Positions 42,910 to 52,315 of a DNA stretch of 62,649 bases are shown here, one piece after another. Made by a program: the position numbers and the translations under genes. The stretch lies in the IMG/VR virus record IMGVR_UViG_3300017708_000776, positions 1 through 62,649 of that record; one strand, written 5' to 3'. The DNA comes from a virus. The first letter of the stretch is position 1; each line of letters begins with the position of its first letter. Below the pieces are notes generated by a model, which was not told the origin of the DNA, did no database searches, and worked only from the letters and a program-made list of their open reading frames with translations.

Positions 42910-44467
42910 TTTCTTTTTCATCTCCTTGTACAGGTTTCAATTCAAATTTTTGTCCAGCTGTGGGACTATTATCTGGTGCTTCTTCTTCCTCACCATCATC
43001 TTCCCCATCAATCTGTTTGTTCATACTTTCAATGTCTTCATCTGATAGATGCAGAACGTTCTTCTGTATCCATTCTTTAGAGAAATATTCTCCAACATAA
43101 TTAGAAACCCTATCAAGACTTTCCAATCTGTTTTGAAATACTTCTGCATCACGTAGTTCTGTAAAGTGATTGTCTTTTACATAATCAACTGTGATATCAT
43201 TTTTCCATGAATCCCAATCTTCTTCAGTACAAATGCCTTTCATGACAAGTTGTTTTTTTAGGATTCCATAGAATAAGTGAGAGAACCTCATTCGCAATCT
43301 ATCAATAAACTTTTGAAACTTGAGTTCGTCTCTGTTAATTTCTGTAGATCTGCCAAGAATACCTTGAACAGATTCTGTATCCAAACGAGACATCGGAACG
43401 TTTAGTGAACGATACATTCTCTTTTGAAAATATATAATGTCCTCTATTTGTCCTAGATTCTCACCGCCTGGTAGTGTAGTAATCTCAGTACCGCGACCAC
43501 CTTCACGTCTTGGTAACCAGAAGTCTTCAAGTAGTGATTGGTGTTTACGATCATCACGGATCTCACCAGTCTTAGCATCGTACACAAGTTTGTTTCGGTA
43601 ACGTGCCATGATATCTTTCATGTACTGTTCCGATTTACCTCTTGGTAAGTTACCAACATCAATGTAGAATATTCTACGTTCTGGTGCACGTGCAAGTCTG
43701 TATATGACCAACGCATCTTCCATCATCCTTAACTGGTTGATTGGTTTCAATGCTTTGTGCATATGCGAAACTATTTTCTTACGATCCTCTGTCAATAACC
43801 CAGATGTGACATATGACACGGAGTCATTTGTCATCTTGATGCCACTAGTTGATGACCCAGGCTTCTCTTGATAGATAAAGAACTCTTCAGTTTTTTCTAC
43901 AATCTTTGCACCTGTTACAGGATCTTTTTTGAATTTGACCTTCTTAACTTTACGCATTTTAGAAGAGTCAATAGGTCTTACTTCTTGTATACCTTCTTTA
44001 GGTTGAGCCTCATTCAGTATTAGATGGTGGTATAAACGTCCGTCCACGTACCAACGTCTGAATATGTCATGACCCAATTCTTTGAAGTTCAACATACCAT
44101 AAATGTAATCAAATTCTTCTTTAATTAATTTTTTGATTTTGTCTGGTGCATCTACATCATCCAGATTGATATCAAGTGTTTGTTCTAGTTCACTGCCAGT
44201 AATTGCTTCGTTGACAATATCCTCGATTGCGGCATCCACTTCTGGGTGCATCGCATTTCCACGATATTTCATTATTAATTGATAGTTGTCTTTTGAATCG
44301 TCACCGTCAAGGTTTAAATACTGACCATAATGTGTACCAGAGGCAGTTGCATAACTACCACCCTCATCGTCCCTTGGTGGAACAATGGATGGAAGTTTTT
44401 CTTCATCTTTGTTTTTGGCACGTTTGATTTCGAAACCAAATAACTTTAAACCATTATTTTCTGCCAT
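42902..44467 (-). CDS. gp20: Portal protein (gp20)
   Basis: Dodecameric portal through which DNA is packaged. 521 residues (T4: 524). Signature stretches: HPEVDAAIEDIVNEAITGSE, GRLYHHLILNEAQPKEGIQE, LVIYRLARAPERRIFYIDVG, and DFWLPRREGGRGTEITTLPG. The C-terminal part is acidic. It is encoded after gp19 with a terminator between them and before gp67, as in T4. Confidence 0.97.
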   Translation of the reverse strand: MAENNGLKLFGFEIKRAKNKDEEKLPSIVPPRDDEGGSYATASGTHYGQYLNLDGDDSKDNYQLIMKYRGNAMHPEVDAAIEDIVNEAITGSELEQTLDINLDDVDAPDKIKKLIKEEFDYIYGMLNFKELGHDIFRRWYVDGRLYHHLILNEAQPKEGIQEVRPIDSSKMRKVKKVKFKKDPVTGAKIVEKTEEFFIYQEKPGSSTSGIKMTNDSVSYVTSGLLTEDRKKIVSHMHKALKPINQLRMMEDALVIYRLARAPERRIFYIDVGNLPRGKSEQYMKDIMARYRNKLVYDAKTGEIRDDRKHQSLLEDFWLPRREGGRGTEITTLPGGENLGQIEDIIYFQKRMYRSLNVPMSRLDTESVQGILGRSTEINRDELKFQKFIDRLRMRFSHLFYGILKKQLVMKGICTEEDWDSWKNDITVDYVKDNHFTELRDAEVFQNRLESLDRVSNYVGEYFSKEWIQKNVLHLSDEDIESMNKQIDGEDDGEEEEAPDNSPTAGQKFELKPVQGDEKENE

Positions 44468-44479
44468 TGTAGTCCTCAG

Positions 44480-44512
44480 ATAAAATAATAGGGCGGCAGT
44501 ATTACCGCCCTA
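44480..44512 (-). terminator. Rho-independent terminator after gp19
   Basis: TAGGGCGG at 44489-44496 pairs with CCGCCCTA at 44505-44512 (eight pairs, eight-base loop). On the minus strand it is followed by TTATTTTATC. It lies 12 bases after the gp19 stop, separating tail and portal transcription. Confidence 0.88.
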
Positions 44513-44524
44513 TCTGTTATTTAG

Positions 44525-45052
44525 TTAACTTGTTGTATTGCTTTCCCAGTACTGGTATACCCAAGTACATGTGAATCTTTCGATGTTGTCATTGTCACCG
44601 AATGATAGTGGAATGGGTGCAAGATCCTGTGGATATGACCCACGGAAGTTATATGTCTTAATGACATCCCCTTCACGATCCAACTGTTCAACTTTAAGAT
44701 CTGCTTCGTATGCAACTGGAACCGCAAGACCTGTATTGGCATTGTGTCCGTTGATACCATTCATCCAACGCTCTAGTGCGTCACGGATTGCAAAATCTGT
44801 ATCGTTGATTATAGTTGTTGTCCATTCAGCAAATGTACGATCCCCTGCCATTTTTAACTGGCGACCTCGGAAAGGTACTAATATTTGACCGAATGTTGAT
44901 CCAGGCAGTTCCGCTGCTTCAACTAAGAAAGAGGTAAGCTCTGGGTTACCATCTGCAAATGCAGGATAGTTAATGGTAACTTGGAAGAGATTAGGACGTG
45001 CGCCCCCACCTCGTAGTTTTGCTTTAAAATCGTCTACTCCTAAAATTGCCAT
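44525..45052 (-). CDS. gp19: Tail tube protein (gp19)
   Basis: Subunit of the inner tail tube. 175 residues (T4: 163). RPNLFQVTINYPAFADG, EAAELPGSTFGQILVPFRGR and GDRTFAEWTTTIINDTDFAI are typical of T4-like gp19. An AAGGAGGTAGAC site precedes the ATG, appropriate for a high-copy protein. Located directly after gp18. Confidence 0.95.
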   Translation of the reverse strand: MAILGVDDFKAKLRGGGARPNLFQVTINYPAFADGNPELTSFLVEAAELPGSTFGQILVPFRGRQLKMAGDRTFAEWTTTIINDTDFAIRDALERWMNGINGHNANTGLAVPVAYEADLKVEQLDREGDVIKTYNFRGSYPQDLAPIPLSFGDNDNIERFTCTWVYQYWESNTTS

Positions 45053-45062
45053 GTCTACCTCC

Positions 45063-46817
45063 TTACACCGTTCCTACGACTTCTTCAAAGTCAACGCCTG
45101 TACGAACAGCAACAAAGTTCAGAGTGACGTAGTTGATAGAACGTGCAGGTTTAATGAAAATATTTGCAATAAACTCGTTACGATCAATCACGGCTCCAGT
45201 GTTGTTGGTTTCATCACAGACAACTTTAAAGTCTGTAATACCTCTACGACCTTTCACCTCTCGGAGTACTGGTTCTACTATGTTGACAAACTCTGCGCGA
45301 GTAAACTCATCGTTAAACTCGAACATAACTTGTTCCGCTGCTTTTCCAATCGCACGTTCTAGGACTAAGAATAGTCTTCGGACGTTGATCCTGTCAAATG
45401 CAGATGGGCGACCAAGTTTTGTTTTGTCACCAAACAACAGTACACCTTGGCCTGGGATGTTTGCAATCGGGTTAACCGCTGCTTTGTATAGTGTGTCCCT
45501 TTGTGCCTTTGTAGGTGACCAACTGATTGCAGTAATACCTAGATATCCACCACGTCTTGAACCTGCAGGAGAGAACCATGGTGCACGATTTAAATCGGTT
45601 GCGGCCATGATACCTGCAGTAGATGATGCGGCAGGGATCTGAATAAACTGATCATTGTACTTATCGTACACTTTCAAGAAGTTTCCATCTGCTACCAGAT
45701 ATGATGAACTTGTGAAAGTTTCAGCGGTTGTAGTGATATTGGTTGTTATTGTTGCAGTATTAGTCAAATTAATTACGTCTGACCTTGCAGGTGAAGCGCA
45801 GACTACGCAATCTTTACGTAGACCTGATGCTGTTGAAATTAAATCATTCACAACAGTTGTTTGATCTGCACGACTGTTCATCGATGGAGCGACTAAGAAG
45901 TCAACTTCTACGATGTCCTTATCTTCGAATAGGTCAAAACCTGTCAAGACTTCAGATGTTCCTAGTACACCTGAGTTTGAACCTTTTGTGAATGTGTGAT
46001 CTGTTGCCGCAGTTAAGCCTGGTGCAAAGTTGTCACCAGAATCTGCAGTAGTACCTGCACCTGCAGAAGAATAGTCTGAGTCGAATCCAACCATGTGGAT
46101 GTATTCGGATCTCGCATTAACTATATCTTGTGCGAAGTTAGTAGTACCATCAGCATTTTTAGCATCACTTGCAATTGAAACGAAAGGATATCTTTCTAGT
46201 ACTGTACCTTTTGTTCCTGTTAGTTCTCCACCATTATCTACAACTACAACGTGTATTTCATCGTTAGATGCATTTTTATTTGATGCATGTGATGATGTGC
46301 CAGGCGCGGCATCGAAGTCATCTTTGTACGACCATGCATTAAATGCAGTACTGTTAGGTGGGCAAATTGATACTTGAATTGAGTTACCTAGTTCGCCTGG
46401 GTAACGTGCAATCAAAGTGTGTGAATCTGAATCCAAAGCGCTCTGTTGTGCCGCGAAATCATTATCGTTCTTTACTAGTTCCATAGGTAAGGAACCATCA
46501 TTATCTGTTGCTAGTTGTCCTGTAGTAGAACGAGCATTCTTTGCAGCCGAGGTAACCTCGCGTACAACTTGTAAAGAACCTGAGTAACGTAAAAAGTAGG
46601 ATGCGCTGTGGAAGTCTATGGTATTTGCTGAGTCTGGAGATGCAAAAGTGTTGACAAGAGAAGTCTCGTTGTCTATCAATACTCTTTGTTCTGCAGGCCC
46701 CCAGCGAAAGTTCCCAACGGTTGCGCCAGTAGTTGACTGTACGTTTGGAACGCCACCAGTCAGATCTATTTCTTTGACGACAACGGCTGGCGAAGCAGAC
46801 GGTGTTGAAAGTGCCAT
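45063..46817 (-). CDS. gp18: Contractile tail sheath protein (gp18)
   Basis: Sheath subunit that contracts to drive the tube through the host envelope. 584 residues (T4: 659). It begins SPASPAVVVKEIDLTGGVPN-like (PSASPAVVVKEIDLTGG), with GNFRWGPAEQRVLIDNE and the C-terminal AVRTGVDFEEVVGTV, the beta-strand tail that links subunits. Central variable domain is Ser/Thr/Asp-rich. A late promoter is located 57 bases upstream. Confidence 0.96.
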   Translation of the reverse strand: MALSTPSASPAVVVKEIDLTGGVPNVQSTTGATVGNFRWGPAEQRVLIDNETSLVNTFASPDSANTIDFHSASYFLRYSGSLQVVREVTSAAKNARSTTGQLATDNDGSLPMELVKNDNDFAAQQSALDSDSHTLIARYPGELGNSIQVSICPPNSTAFNAWSYKDDFDAAPGTSSHASNKNASNDEIHVVVVDNGGELTGTKGTVLERYPFVSIASDAKNADGTTNFAQDIVNARSEYIHMVGFDSDYSSAGAGTTADSGDNFAPGLTAATDHTFTKGSNSGVLGTSEVLTGFDLFEDKDIVEVDFLVAPSMNSRADQTTVVNDLISTASGLRKDCVVCASPARSDVINLTNTATITTNITTTAETFTSSSYLVADGNFLKVYDKYNDQFIQIPAASSTAGIMAATDLNRAPWFSPAGSRRGGYLGITAISWSPTKAQRDTLYKAAVNPIANIPGQGVLLFGDKTKLGRPSAFDRINVRRLFLVLERAIGKAAEQVMFEFNDEFTRAEFVNIVEPVLREVKGRRGITDFKVVCDETNNTGAVIDRNEFIANIFIKPARSINYVTLNFVAVRTGVDFEEVVGTV

Positions 46818-46874
46818 GTTATCTTCCTCTGTTAAAAATTATATGTTCCATAATACGATTAGTCAACATACCAT

Positions 46875-46882
46875 TATTTATA
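46875..46882 (-). promoter_or_regulatory. T4-type late promoter TATAAATA for gp18-gp19
   Basis: Exact TATAAATA on the minus strand in the 76-base gap between gp17 and gp18. It would drive tail sheath and tube and stop at the terminator at 44480. Confidence 0.78.
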
Positions 46883-46893
46883 ATATAATTACT

Positions 46894-48522
46894 TTACAGT
46901 GGTATGTCATCGGCATCCCACACAAATCGTTGAGTTTCATCGACTCTTATTCTCCATGGATCATCTTGGTTCTCTATTTGTTGTATCGCTGCAGATCCAT
47001 CATCGATAAACCCGAATGGAACAACATCGTTCTCTATTTCTTGCATTTTTTGTTGAAACATCATTTGTTTTAGATTAATATCTGTCATGTCAGAAAAGTA
47101 TTGAGTAGACACAAAATACCCAAACAAAACAAGATTCATCATCAAATCATCGTGATTTCCATCTGAGGCTTCGTATGATTGCCCTTTCGCCTCAAATGTT
47201 GATATCTCTAATATAGTAGCATCATCGTTAATTGTCAAGCGGTTTGTTTCTAAAATGTCTTTTATTGCAGAACATCCTAGACGTTTAGTTCTACGGTTGA
47301 TTTCAATACCTATTGCATTTGCTTTAACTGAGGACTCTACGTGTACGTTTTCATATTCTAGATCATGATACAACCCATTACATACTACCCCTCCTTGGTC
47401 ATTTGACTCTACAACAACATACGCATCATTGTAGGGTTTTGCATATTTATAAATAATGTTTGGGAAGAGCAATGGCGAGATAGTGTTATTGCGATATACA
47501 GCAACCTGTGCAAACGGGCGAACGCTAATATCGATCAAAGTAAATGTGGAATAGTCCTGACCTCTTCCCTTTGAAACATCTACGGTCATGATGTAATCAT
47601 GATCCTTTTGTGGTTCTTCATATATCTTTAGTAGACCACCTTCCATATATCTCTTCGCAGGTTTTGCACGTAGGTTAAGTAATGTTTCTGCGTTTATGAG
47701 TGTATCCCCAGTTCCGAAGAATGTATTACCAAACTCCTGATCAAACTGTAATTGACTTGTATTGGATATAGTTTGTTCTTTCCACTTTTCGTCACGGTTT
47801 GGTACGTCCCACCAGTCCACCCGAAAACTTTTAAACTCATTTATCTCTTGGACAGATCCTTCCCATATCTTATGGAACTGATTACCAATACCGTTTGCAG
47901 TAGATGTCACAATAACTTTGGTGTCTTTACCTGCAGAGATAACTGGATATGTAGACGTGTAGAATTCTGCGGCACGTTCTACGAAAGCAAACTCATCAAG
48001 ATATAGAAGGTTGACAGACATACCACGAATGGAACTCCCAGAAGTAGCAGCAGCAAGTATACGTGAATTGTTAGAAAATTCGAGACTACCTTTATTGAGT
48101 GCTTTCGATCCAGGCTGAAGAAAGAACGGAATGTTTTCCAACATGAGTGTAATGCGGTTAAGCATTTCACGTGCAGTCGCACCTTTGTTTGCGAGGATGG
48201 CAACTGTTTTTTCTGGGTTGAAAAGAACGTACCAAAGGAGGTAGGCACATGCACTAATGCTTTTACCAGATTGTCTACATGCGAGGACGATACTGAATCT
48301 GTTTTCTTGGAATTGTTCAAACATTCTCCTTTGGTATGGATATAAAACAAAGGGAACCATCCCATCGTCTAGAGAAATAACCTTTACATAAGTTTCTACA
48401 AAGTATATAGGATTGTCCATACACTTCTTATATTCTTGTAATAGGCTTGGAGTCCATTCTTGTAGGACACCGTCTCTCTTTACGTTAGGGTTCCCTAGAT
48501 ATGACTCTTTCTGCTTCAACAT
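46894..48522 (-). CDS. gp17: Large terminase subunit (gp17)
   Basis: DNA-packaging ATPase and headful nuclease. About 542 residues (T4: 610). The motor has VLACRQSGKSISAC (Walker A, near residue 83) and NLLYLDEFAFVE (Walker B with the catalytic Glu, near 176) and a C-motif VTSTANG. The nuclease has TVDVSKGRGQDYST, YVVVESNDQGG and DGNHDDLMMNLVL, carrying the acidic metal triad. I choose the ATG at 48522; it overlaps gp16 by 38 bases, as in T4. Confidence 0.97.
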   Translation of the reverse strand: MLKQKESYLGNPNVKRDGVLQEWTPSLLQEYKKCMDNPIYFVETYVKVISLDDGMVPFVLYPYQRRMFEQFQENRFSIVLACRQSGKSISACAYLLWYVLFNPEKTVAILANKGATAREMLNRITLMLENIPFFLQPGSKALNKGSLEFSNNSRILAAATSGSSIRGMSVNLLYLDEFAFVERAAEFYTSTYPVISAGKDTKVIVTSTANGIGNQFHKIWEGSVQEINEFKSFRVDWWDVPNRDEKWKEQTISNTSQLQFDQEFGNTFFGTGDTLINAETLLNLRAKPAKRYMEGGLLKIYEEPQKDHDYIMTVDVSKGRGQDYSTFTLIDISVRPFAQVAVYRNNTISPLLFPNIIYKYAKPYNDAYVVVESNDQGGVVCNGLYHDLEYENVHVESSVKANAIGIEINRRTKRLGCSAIKDILETNRLTINDDATILEISTFEAKGQSYEASDGNHDDLMMNLVLFGYFVSTQYFSDMTDINLKQMMFQQKMQEIENDVVPFGFIDDGSAAIQQIENQDDPWRIRVDETQRFVWDADDIPL

Positions 48523-48841
48523 CAATCACATTATCTTCTTTTAGCATCTTTTGAATATCTGAGGTAGAACCTAAGTAGTAGTTATTCTGTTGATTTTCTA
48601 CTTGCGGTAGTTTCTCATCATCATTCAATTGTTTTTGTTTCTTATTTAAATCTTGTAGTTTATCGTTGACATCTGCAACATTTTTAATTAAACCAGATAA
48701 TACTTCATATGCACGAGGATGCTCTGATTCACGAGCAACCTCTATCATATTTTCTAGTGCGTCTTTTCCTTTTTCGATCAACTCATATAAAGTGTCACGA
48801 GAATAATCATAGTCATTATTTATTTTTTCATCATCACTCAT
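48485..48841 (-). CDS. gp16: Small terminase subunit (gp16)
   Basis: DNA-recognition subunit of the terminase. 118 residues (T4: 164). Central helical hairpin from DALENMIEVARESEHPRAYE to NDKLQDLNKKQKQLND, typical of T4-like gp16. The acidic N-terminal region (MSDDEKINNDYDYSRDTL) and location before gp17 support the call. Confidence 0.88.
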   Translation of the reverse strand: MSDDEKINNDYDYSRDTLYELIEKGKDALENMIEVARESEHPRAYEVLSGLIKNVADVNDKLQDLNKKQKQLNDDEKLPQVENQQNNYYLGSTSDIQKMLKEDNVIDVEAERVISREP

Positions 48842-48852
48842 TTGTCATCGGA

Positions 48853-49299
48853 TTAGAATCCGCCTCCACCGCCACCAGCTGAGTCTAGTATTGTAGCACC
48901 AAGTACAGATACAACTTTAAAAGATCCACCACTGAATACTGCAAGTGTTGCGTCTCCTGCATTACCATCTGTTACATATATCATTTGACCTTCAGTTCCA
49001 GATGGTGCGGTAGCGACTGTGTATGGAAATAGTTTTACTGTGTCTACACGTGCTTGTACGTAATCACTATCTATAAGAGCAACTGAAACTTCTGCTCTAT
49101 TGTTTACATATGCAGAATCTACTATGCTTTCTATGTAAGTTTGACCTGCAATTCCTTGTACATAGGAAGAGTCAATAAAAGTTTTTACCGTAGAAGAATC
49201 TGTTAAGGTATCTATTTGTGTATTAAGGTGAGTGAAATTGCCGTCTAGTTCTGCAAAGGTAAGTTCACTGCCTTTTGTGTTTCTTAATGTGATGGGCAT
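48853..49299 (-). CDS. Structural protein with DGNF start and IDS-x-YVQ repeats (148 aa)
   Basis: Begins MPITLRNTKGSELTFAELDG-NF, closely related to the start of the 720-residue protein at 50126-52288. Three IDS-x-YV units follow (FIDSSYVQG, IVDSAYVNNRA, LIDSDYVQARV), then a short beta domain and a glycine-rich end. Lies between gp15 and gp16. It is probably a small neck whisker- or fibre-like protein, by resemblance and place. Confidence 0.76.
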   Translation of the reverse strand: MPITLRNTKGSELTFAELDGNFTHLNTQIDTLTDSSTVKTFIDSSYVQGIAGQTYIESIVDSAYVNNRAEVSVALIDSDYVQARVDTVKLFPYTVATAPSGTEGQMIYVTDGNAGDATLAVFSGGSFKVVSVLGATILDSAGGGGGGF

Positions 49300-49309
49300 T
49301 TATTTCTCC

Positions 49310-50125
49310 TTATGCGCTATCATCAAAGGCGAGATCGATATCAGTATCGAATCCATAGTCACTATCGGGCATTCCGATTATTGTGGTTGGGTTAGGTGTT
49401 ACAGTCAACCTTTCTGCACGTATGTCAGAATCACCGTCTGCACCTGCTTCACGAAAGAAAATGTCTGCAACAGATTTTCTGATAACAGTTGAGTTTGCGA
49501 TTGGGCCGAAGAAGGATACTTTCATCTCAAAAGATAACGTATATACGATTGTTCTTCTCTGTGCCATGTCTGCTTCGAAATCATCTGAGAAAGCAACACC
49601 CAACATAACAATTGGAATATCCTCTTTGAAATCTGGAAACTCTTTTGGAAATGATTTTATCGTCACAGTGTATTGAGGATTGAATGTAGGTAGTATTTGT
49701 TCTACAATCTGTAAAGCATCATCTTGACTCTTTGCGTAAATATTTAAATCAAATGAAATTGTGTAAGGAACTGGGGAAAAAAACTTCTGAGCTGTAGGAA
49801 ATGGTGTTTCATCATTAAGTTTCTGACCACGACCTTTAAAGGTGCTAGTTTTAGTCAACTGTCTTGTATTGTCATAAACAAAACTTGTTATCTCGAAAGA
49901 CATACGAGGAAGTTTAATTGCAGTCTTTTCGTCTGTGTATAGATCTGTTTGTTGTCTAATTCTCTCTAAGAATTTCTTTCTAGGTGCATATGCAAGAGGA
50001 ACTTTTAATTGATTTAAAACTCCACCAGAAGCATTCTTGCGGATCACATAGATATTGTTAAACAGTCTCCCAAAGAGGGAAACTGATTTTCTTATCTTCT
50101 CATGGTAAAAGTGTGTTCCAAACAT
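49310..50125 (-). CDS. gp15: Tail sheath stabiliser and completion protein (gp15)
   Basis: Caps the tail and links it to the head. 271 residues (T4: 272). Opening MFGTHFYHEKIRKSVSLFGR-LFNNI is close to T4 MFGYFYNSSFRRYATLMGDLF; then VPLAYAPRKKFLERI, MSFEITSFVYDNTRQLTK, and DALQIVEQILPTFNPQYTVT (T4: QIVEQILPYFQPHFNTT). Encoded next to the gp14 and gp16 homologues. Confidence 0.94.
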   Translation of the reverse strand: MFGTHFYHEKIRKSVSLFGRLFNNIYVIRKNASGGVLNQLKVPLAYAPRKKFLERIRQQTDLYTDEKTAIKLPRMSFEITSFVYDNTRQLTKTSTFKGRGQKLNDETPFPTAQKFFSPVPYTISFDLNIYAKSQDDALQIVEQILPTFNPQYTVTIKSFPKEFPDFKEDIPIVMLGVAFSDDFEADMAQRRTIVYTLSFEMKVSFFGPIANSTVIRKSVADIFFREAGADGDSDIRAERLTVTPNPTTIIGMPDSDYGFDTDIDLAFDDSA

Positions 50126-52288
50126 TTAGTATAACGCATTCCATTGTGTTCCATCCCAGAAAACTGGATATGGTACGCTTCCACCCTTACTTGAAGGATC
50201 CCAGTTAGTACCGTCTGCGACTGCAAACATACCAGGCTTGAGACCTAGTGCACCAATTGTTGTTGCAGTAGGAGCAGATGATTGAGGCACTTGATAAAGC
50301 ACATCATTAAATTGTCTTACAGTACCGATAGGTACAACATTGTCTCCATCATTAAAGAATGTTCTACCAGTTTTATCGTTGTGGTAAATTTTACCTTTTC
50401 TATCAGACAGAGTAGAATTCGTATCTGTATCCCAATTAGAAGTACCGCTGTTATATTGATAAAACGCTGTTGCACCATTTCCTTGGAAATGAATAATTGA
50501 TTCAGGTATATCAGGCGTAAAAGATAGACCAGAGAAAGATGCAGGGCCTTGTGACTGTGCAATATAACCATATGGTACAGAACCTGCAAACCTTTGAGTT
50601 CTCGAATCGGATGATAGATCAAAAGTAATTTCTGTGTCATTATCGAGGTTTGTACTATTGAACTGTGATGTTTTAATTGAGAGACTTGCCCCAATTTTAC
50701 GAACATAAACTTTTGTTCCATTTGGAAACGCATTCCAATCAGATGCATTTCCGTTACCTGCTGTTCCTAGACTTGTACCATTTGATATTAATGCTTGATC
50801 ACGAGTTGCGTCTCCATGACCTGATTGACCCAAGTTAAACACAAGACCCCACATTAATCCAGATGCGACAAAACCACCATGTGTTTGTCTAATAGCACTT
50901 AACGTATAGTGTTTTCCATCTTCTATAACATAACCAACAACAACACCCACAATATCATCATCAGAACCTGTTGATTTTAATGTAGCCTCATGTGTGTAAC
51001 TTTCATGTTTTCTTGGTGAGTAGAATCCTGTCGCTGATGCTGTGTTCAGAGAATTTTCGACTGCACCAGTACCTGAATTATATGACCATGCCGCTAAATC
51101 TGATTGATTTGCAAGAGGTTGACTTGAACCTTGATGGGAAAATCTATTCCAAGTATTAAAAACAACTAGCGGATCAGTTGGTGCTTGTGCGTCCGTAAGT
51201 TCTGCAGAAGTTTCAATAAACTTATCACTGAGTGCGACTAAAGCATTATCTGGAGAATTATAGTCGTACACTGATTTACTATTTACTTTTAACTCACCAT
51301 TATCAGTGGATACTGTATCAGTCCCAAGAAAGATTGTATTACTTGAAAGGTGTAACTGTCTCCATTTATTGGATGCAGTACCTAAGTCACGTGCACTATC
51401 TGTATCTGGAACAAGGTTTGTTGCAAGGTTTAATAAATTATTTGCAAGAGCAGTGTCACTTACATAGTTAGCACCATTGGTCAATTCATTGTTATTTGTT
51501 GGTATAGTTGGAGTACCTGACAGTGAACCATATGCACCATCAAATGCATCTGTGATTCCATAACCTGCTATTGTAGTTGGAGTACCAGTTAAGGAACTGT
51601 ATGCAAAATCCTGTGGTGTTTGTCTTGCCTGTACATATGACGCATCAACTGTAGATGTCACTAACGATGAGTCTTGAAAACGATCTCTTAACTGGATGTA
51701 TGCAGAGTCAACTAAATTTATAGTAAGATCAGAGTCTATACCTTCTTGACCAATAATCCTAATAACATGGTCTGAATCTAATATGTTAGGTTTACCAGTT
51801 AACGAATTGTATGTAAAGTCTTGAGGTGTCTGACGTACCTGTACATATGCACTATCAATCAGTATAGTAGCATCGACACTGTCAAATAAATCTGGAACAT
51901 CTGTTAAAGAAGTATATGAAAAATCCTGTTGTGTTTGTCTCGACTGTATGTGTGAACTGTCAATTAAATTTACGACTAACCCAGAGTCTATATTACTTTG
52001 ATTTGCTTGAATGTATGTTGCATCTATCAATGATTGTGTTGCAACGGAATCTAAGTAATGAGTTTGTCTTGCTTGAACATGCGTTGCATCTATTAGTGAA
52101 ATTGCTTCTGCAGAGTCTAAGAAATCAAACTTCAACTGTCTTGATTGCACGTATGCACTATCTACAATTCCTATGACGTTTGCAGAATCTACTTTTGTGT
52201 TAACAGCATCTGATAAGGATTGAAAGTTACCGTCTATCTCTGAGACAGTTAATCTACTCCCTTTTGTAGCTCTGAATATAATTGGCAT
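50126..52288 (-). CDS. Fibre-like protein with IDS-x-YVQ repeats and a lectin-like domain (720 aa)
   Basis: Starts MPIIFRATKGSRLTVSEIDG-NF. Residues about 30-230 hold some ten IDSxYVQxRQ units, several joined by DFxYxSLTGTP segments (e.g. DSAYVQVRQTPQDFTYNSLT). A phage-fibre connector DTDSARDLGTASNKWRQLHL follows, and then a jelly-roll-like domain with a KHESYTHEATLKSTGSDDD strand and a further C-terminal domain ending PYPVFWDGTQWNALY. It is encoded between gp14 and gp15 and would be a neck or whisker-type fibre. The sequence of IDS repeats suggests a trimeric shaft. Confidence 0.78.
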   Translation of the reverse strand: MPIIFRATKGSRLTVSEIDGNFQSLSDAVNTKVDSANVIGIVDSAYVQSRQLKFDFLDSAEAISLIDATHVQARQTHYLDSVATQSLIDATYIQANQSNIDSGLVVNLIDSSHIQSRQTQQDFSYTSLTDVPDLFDSVDATILIDSAYVQVRQTPQDFTYNSLTGKPNILDSDHVIRIIGQEGIDSDLTINLVDSAYIQLRDRFQDSSLVTSTVDASYVQARQTPQDFAYSSLTGTPTTIAGYGITDAFDGAYGSLSGTPTIPTNNNELTNGANYVSDTALANNLLNLATNLVPDTDSARDLGTASNKWRQLHLSSNTIFLGTDTVSTDNGELKVNSKSVYDYNSPDNALVALSDKFIETSAELTDAQAPTDPLVVFNTWNRFSHQGSSQPLANQSDLAAWSYNSGTGAVENSLNTASATGFYSPRKHESYTHEATLKSTGSDDDIVGVVVGYVIEDGKHYTLSAIRQTHGGFVASGLMWGLVFNLGQSGHGDATRDQALISNGTSLGTAGNGNASDWNAFPNGTKVYVRKIGASLSIKTSQFNSTNLDNDTEITFDLSSDSRTQRFAGSVPYGYIAQSQGPASFSGLSFTPDIPESIIHFQGNGATAFYQYNSGTSNWDTDTNSTLSDRKGKIYHNDKTGRTFFNDGDNVVPIGTVRQFNDVLYQVPQSSAPTATTIGALGLKPGMFAVADGTNWDPSSKGGSVPYPVFWDGTQWNALY

Positions 52289-52315
52289 GTTTTTATCCTA
52301 TTGCGTTAGATATAT

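Noticed and set aside
47444-47451. TATAAATA on the minus strand inside gp17
   Set aside because: It lies in coding sequence of an AT-rich genome and could be chance; no operon start follows closely. Similar intragenic matches occur near 16021 (gp62) and 23932 (uvsY).
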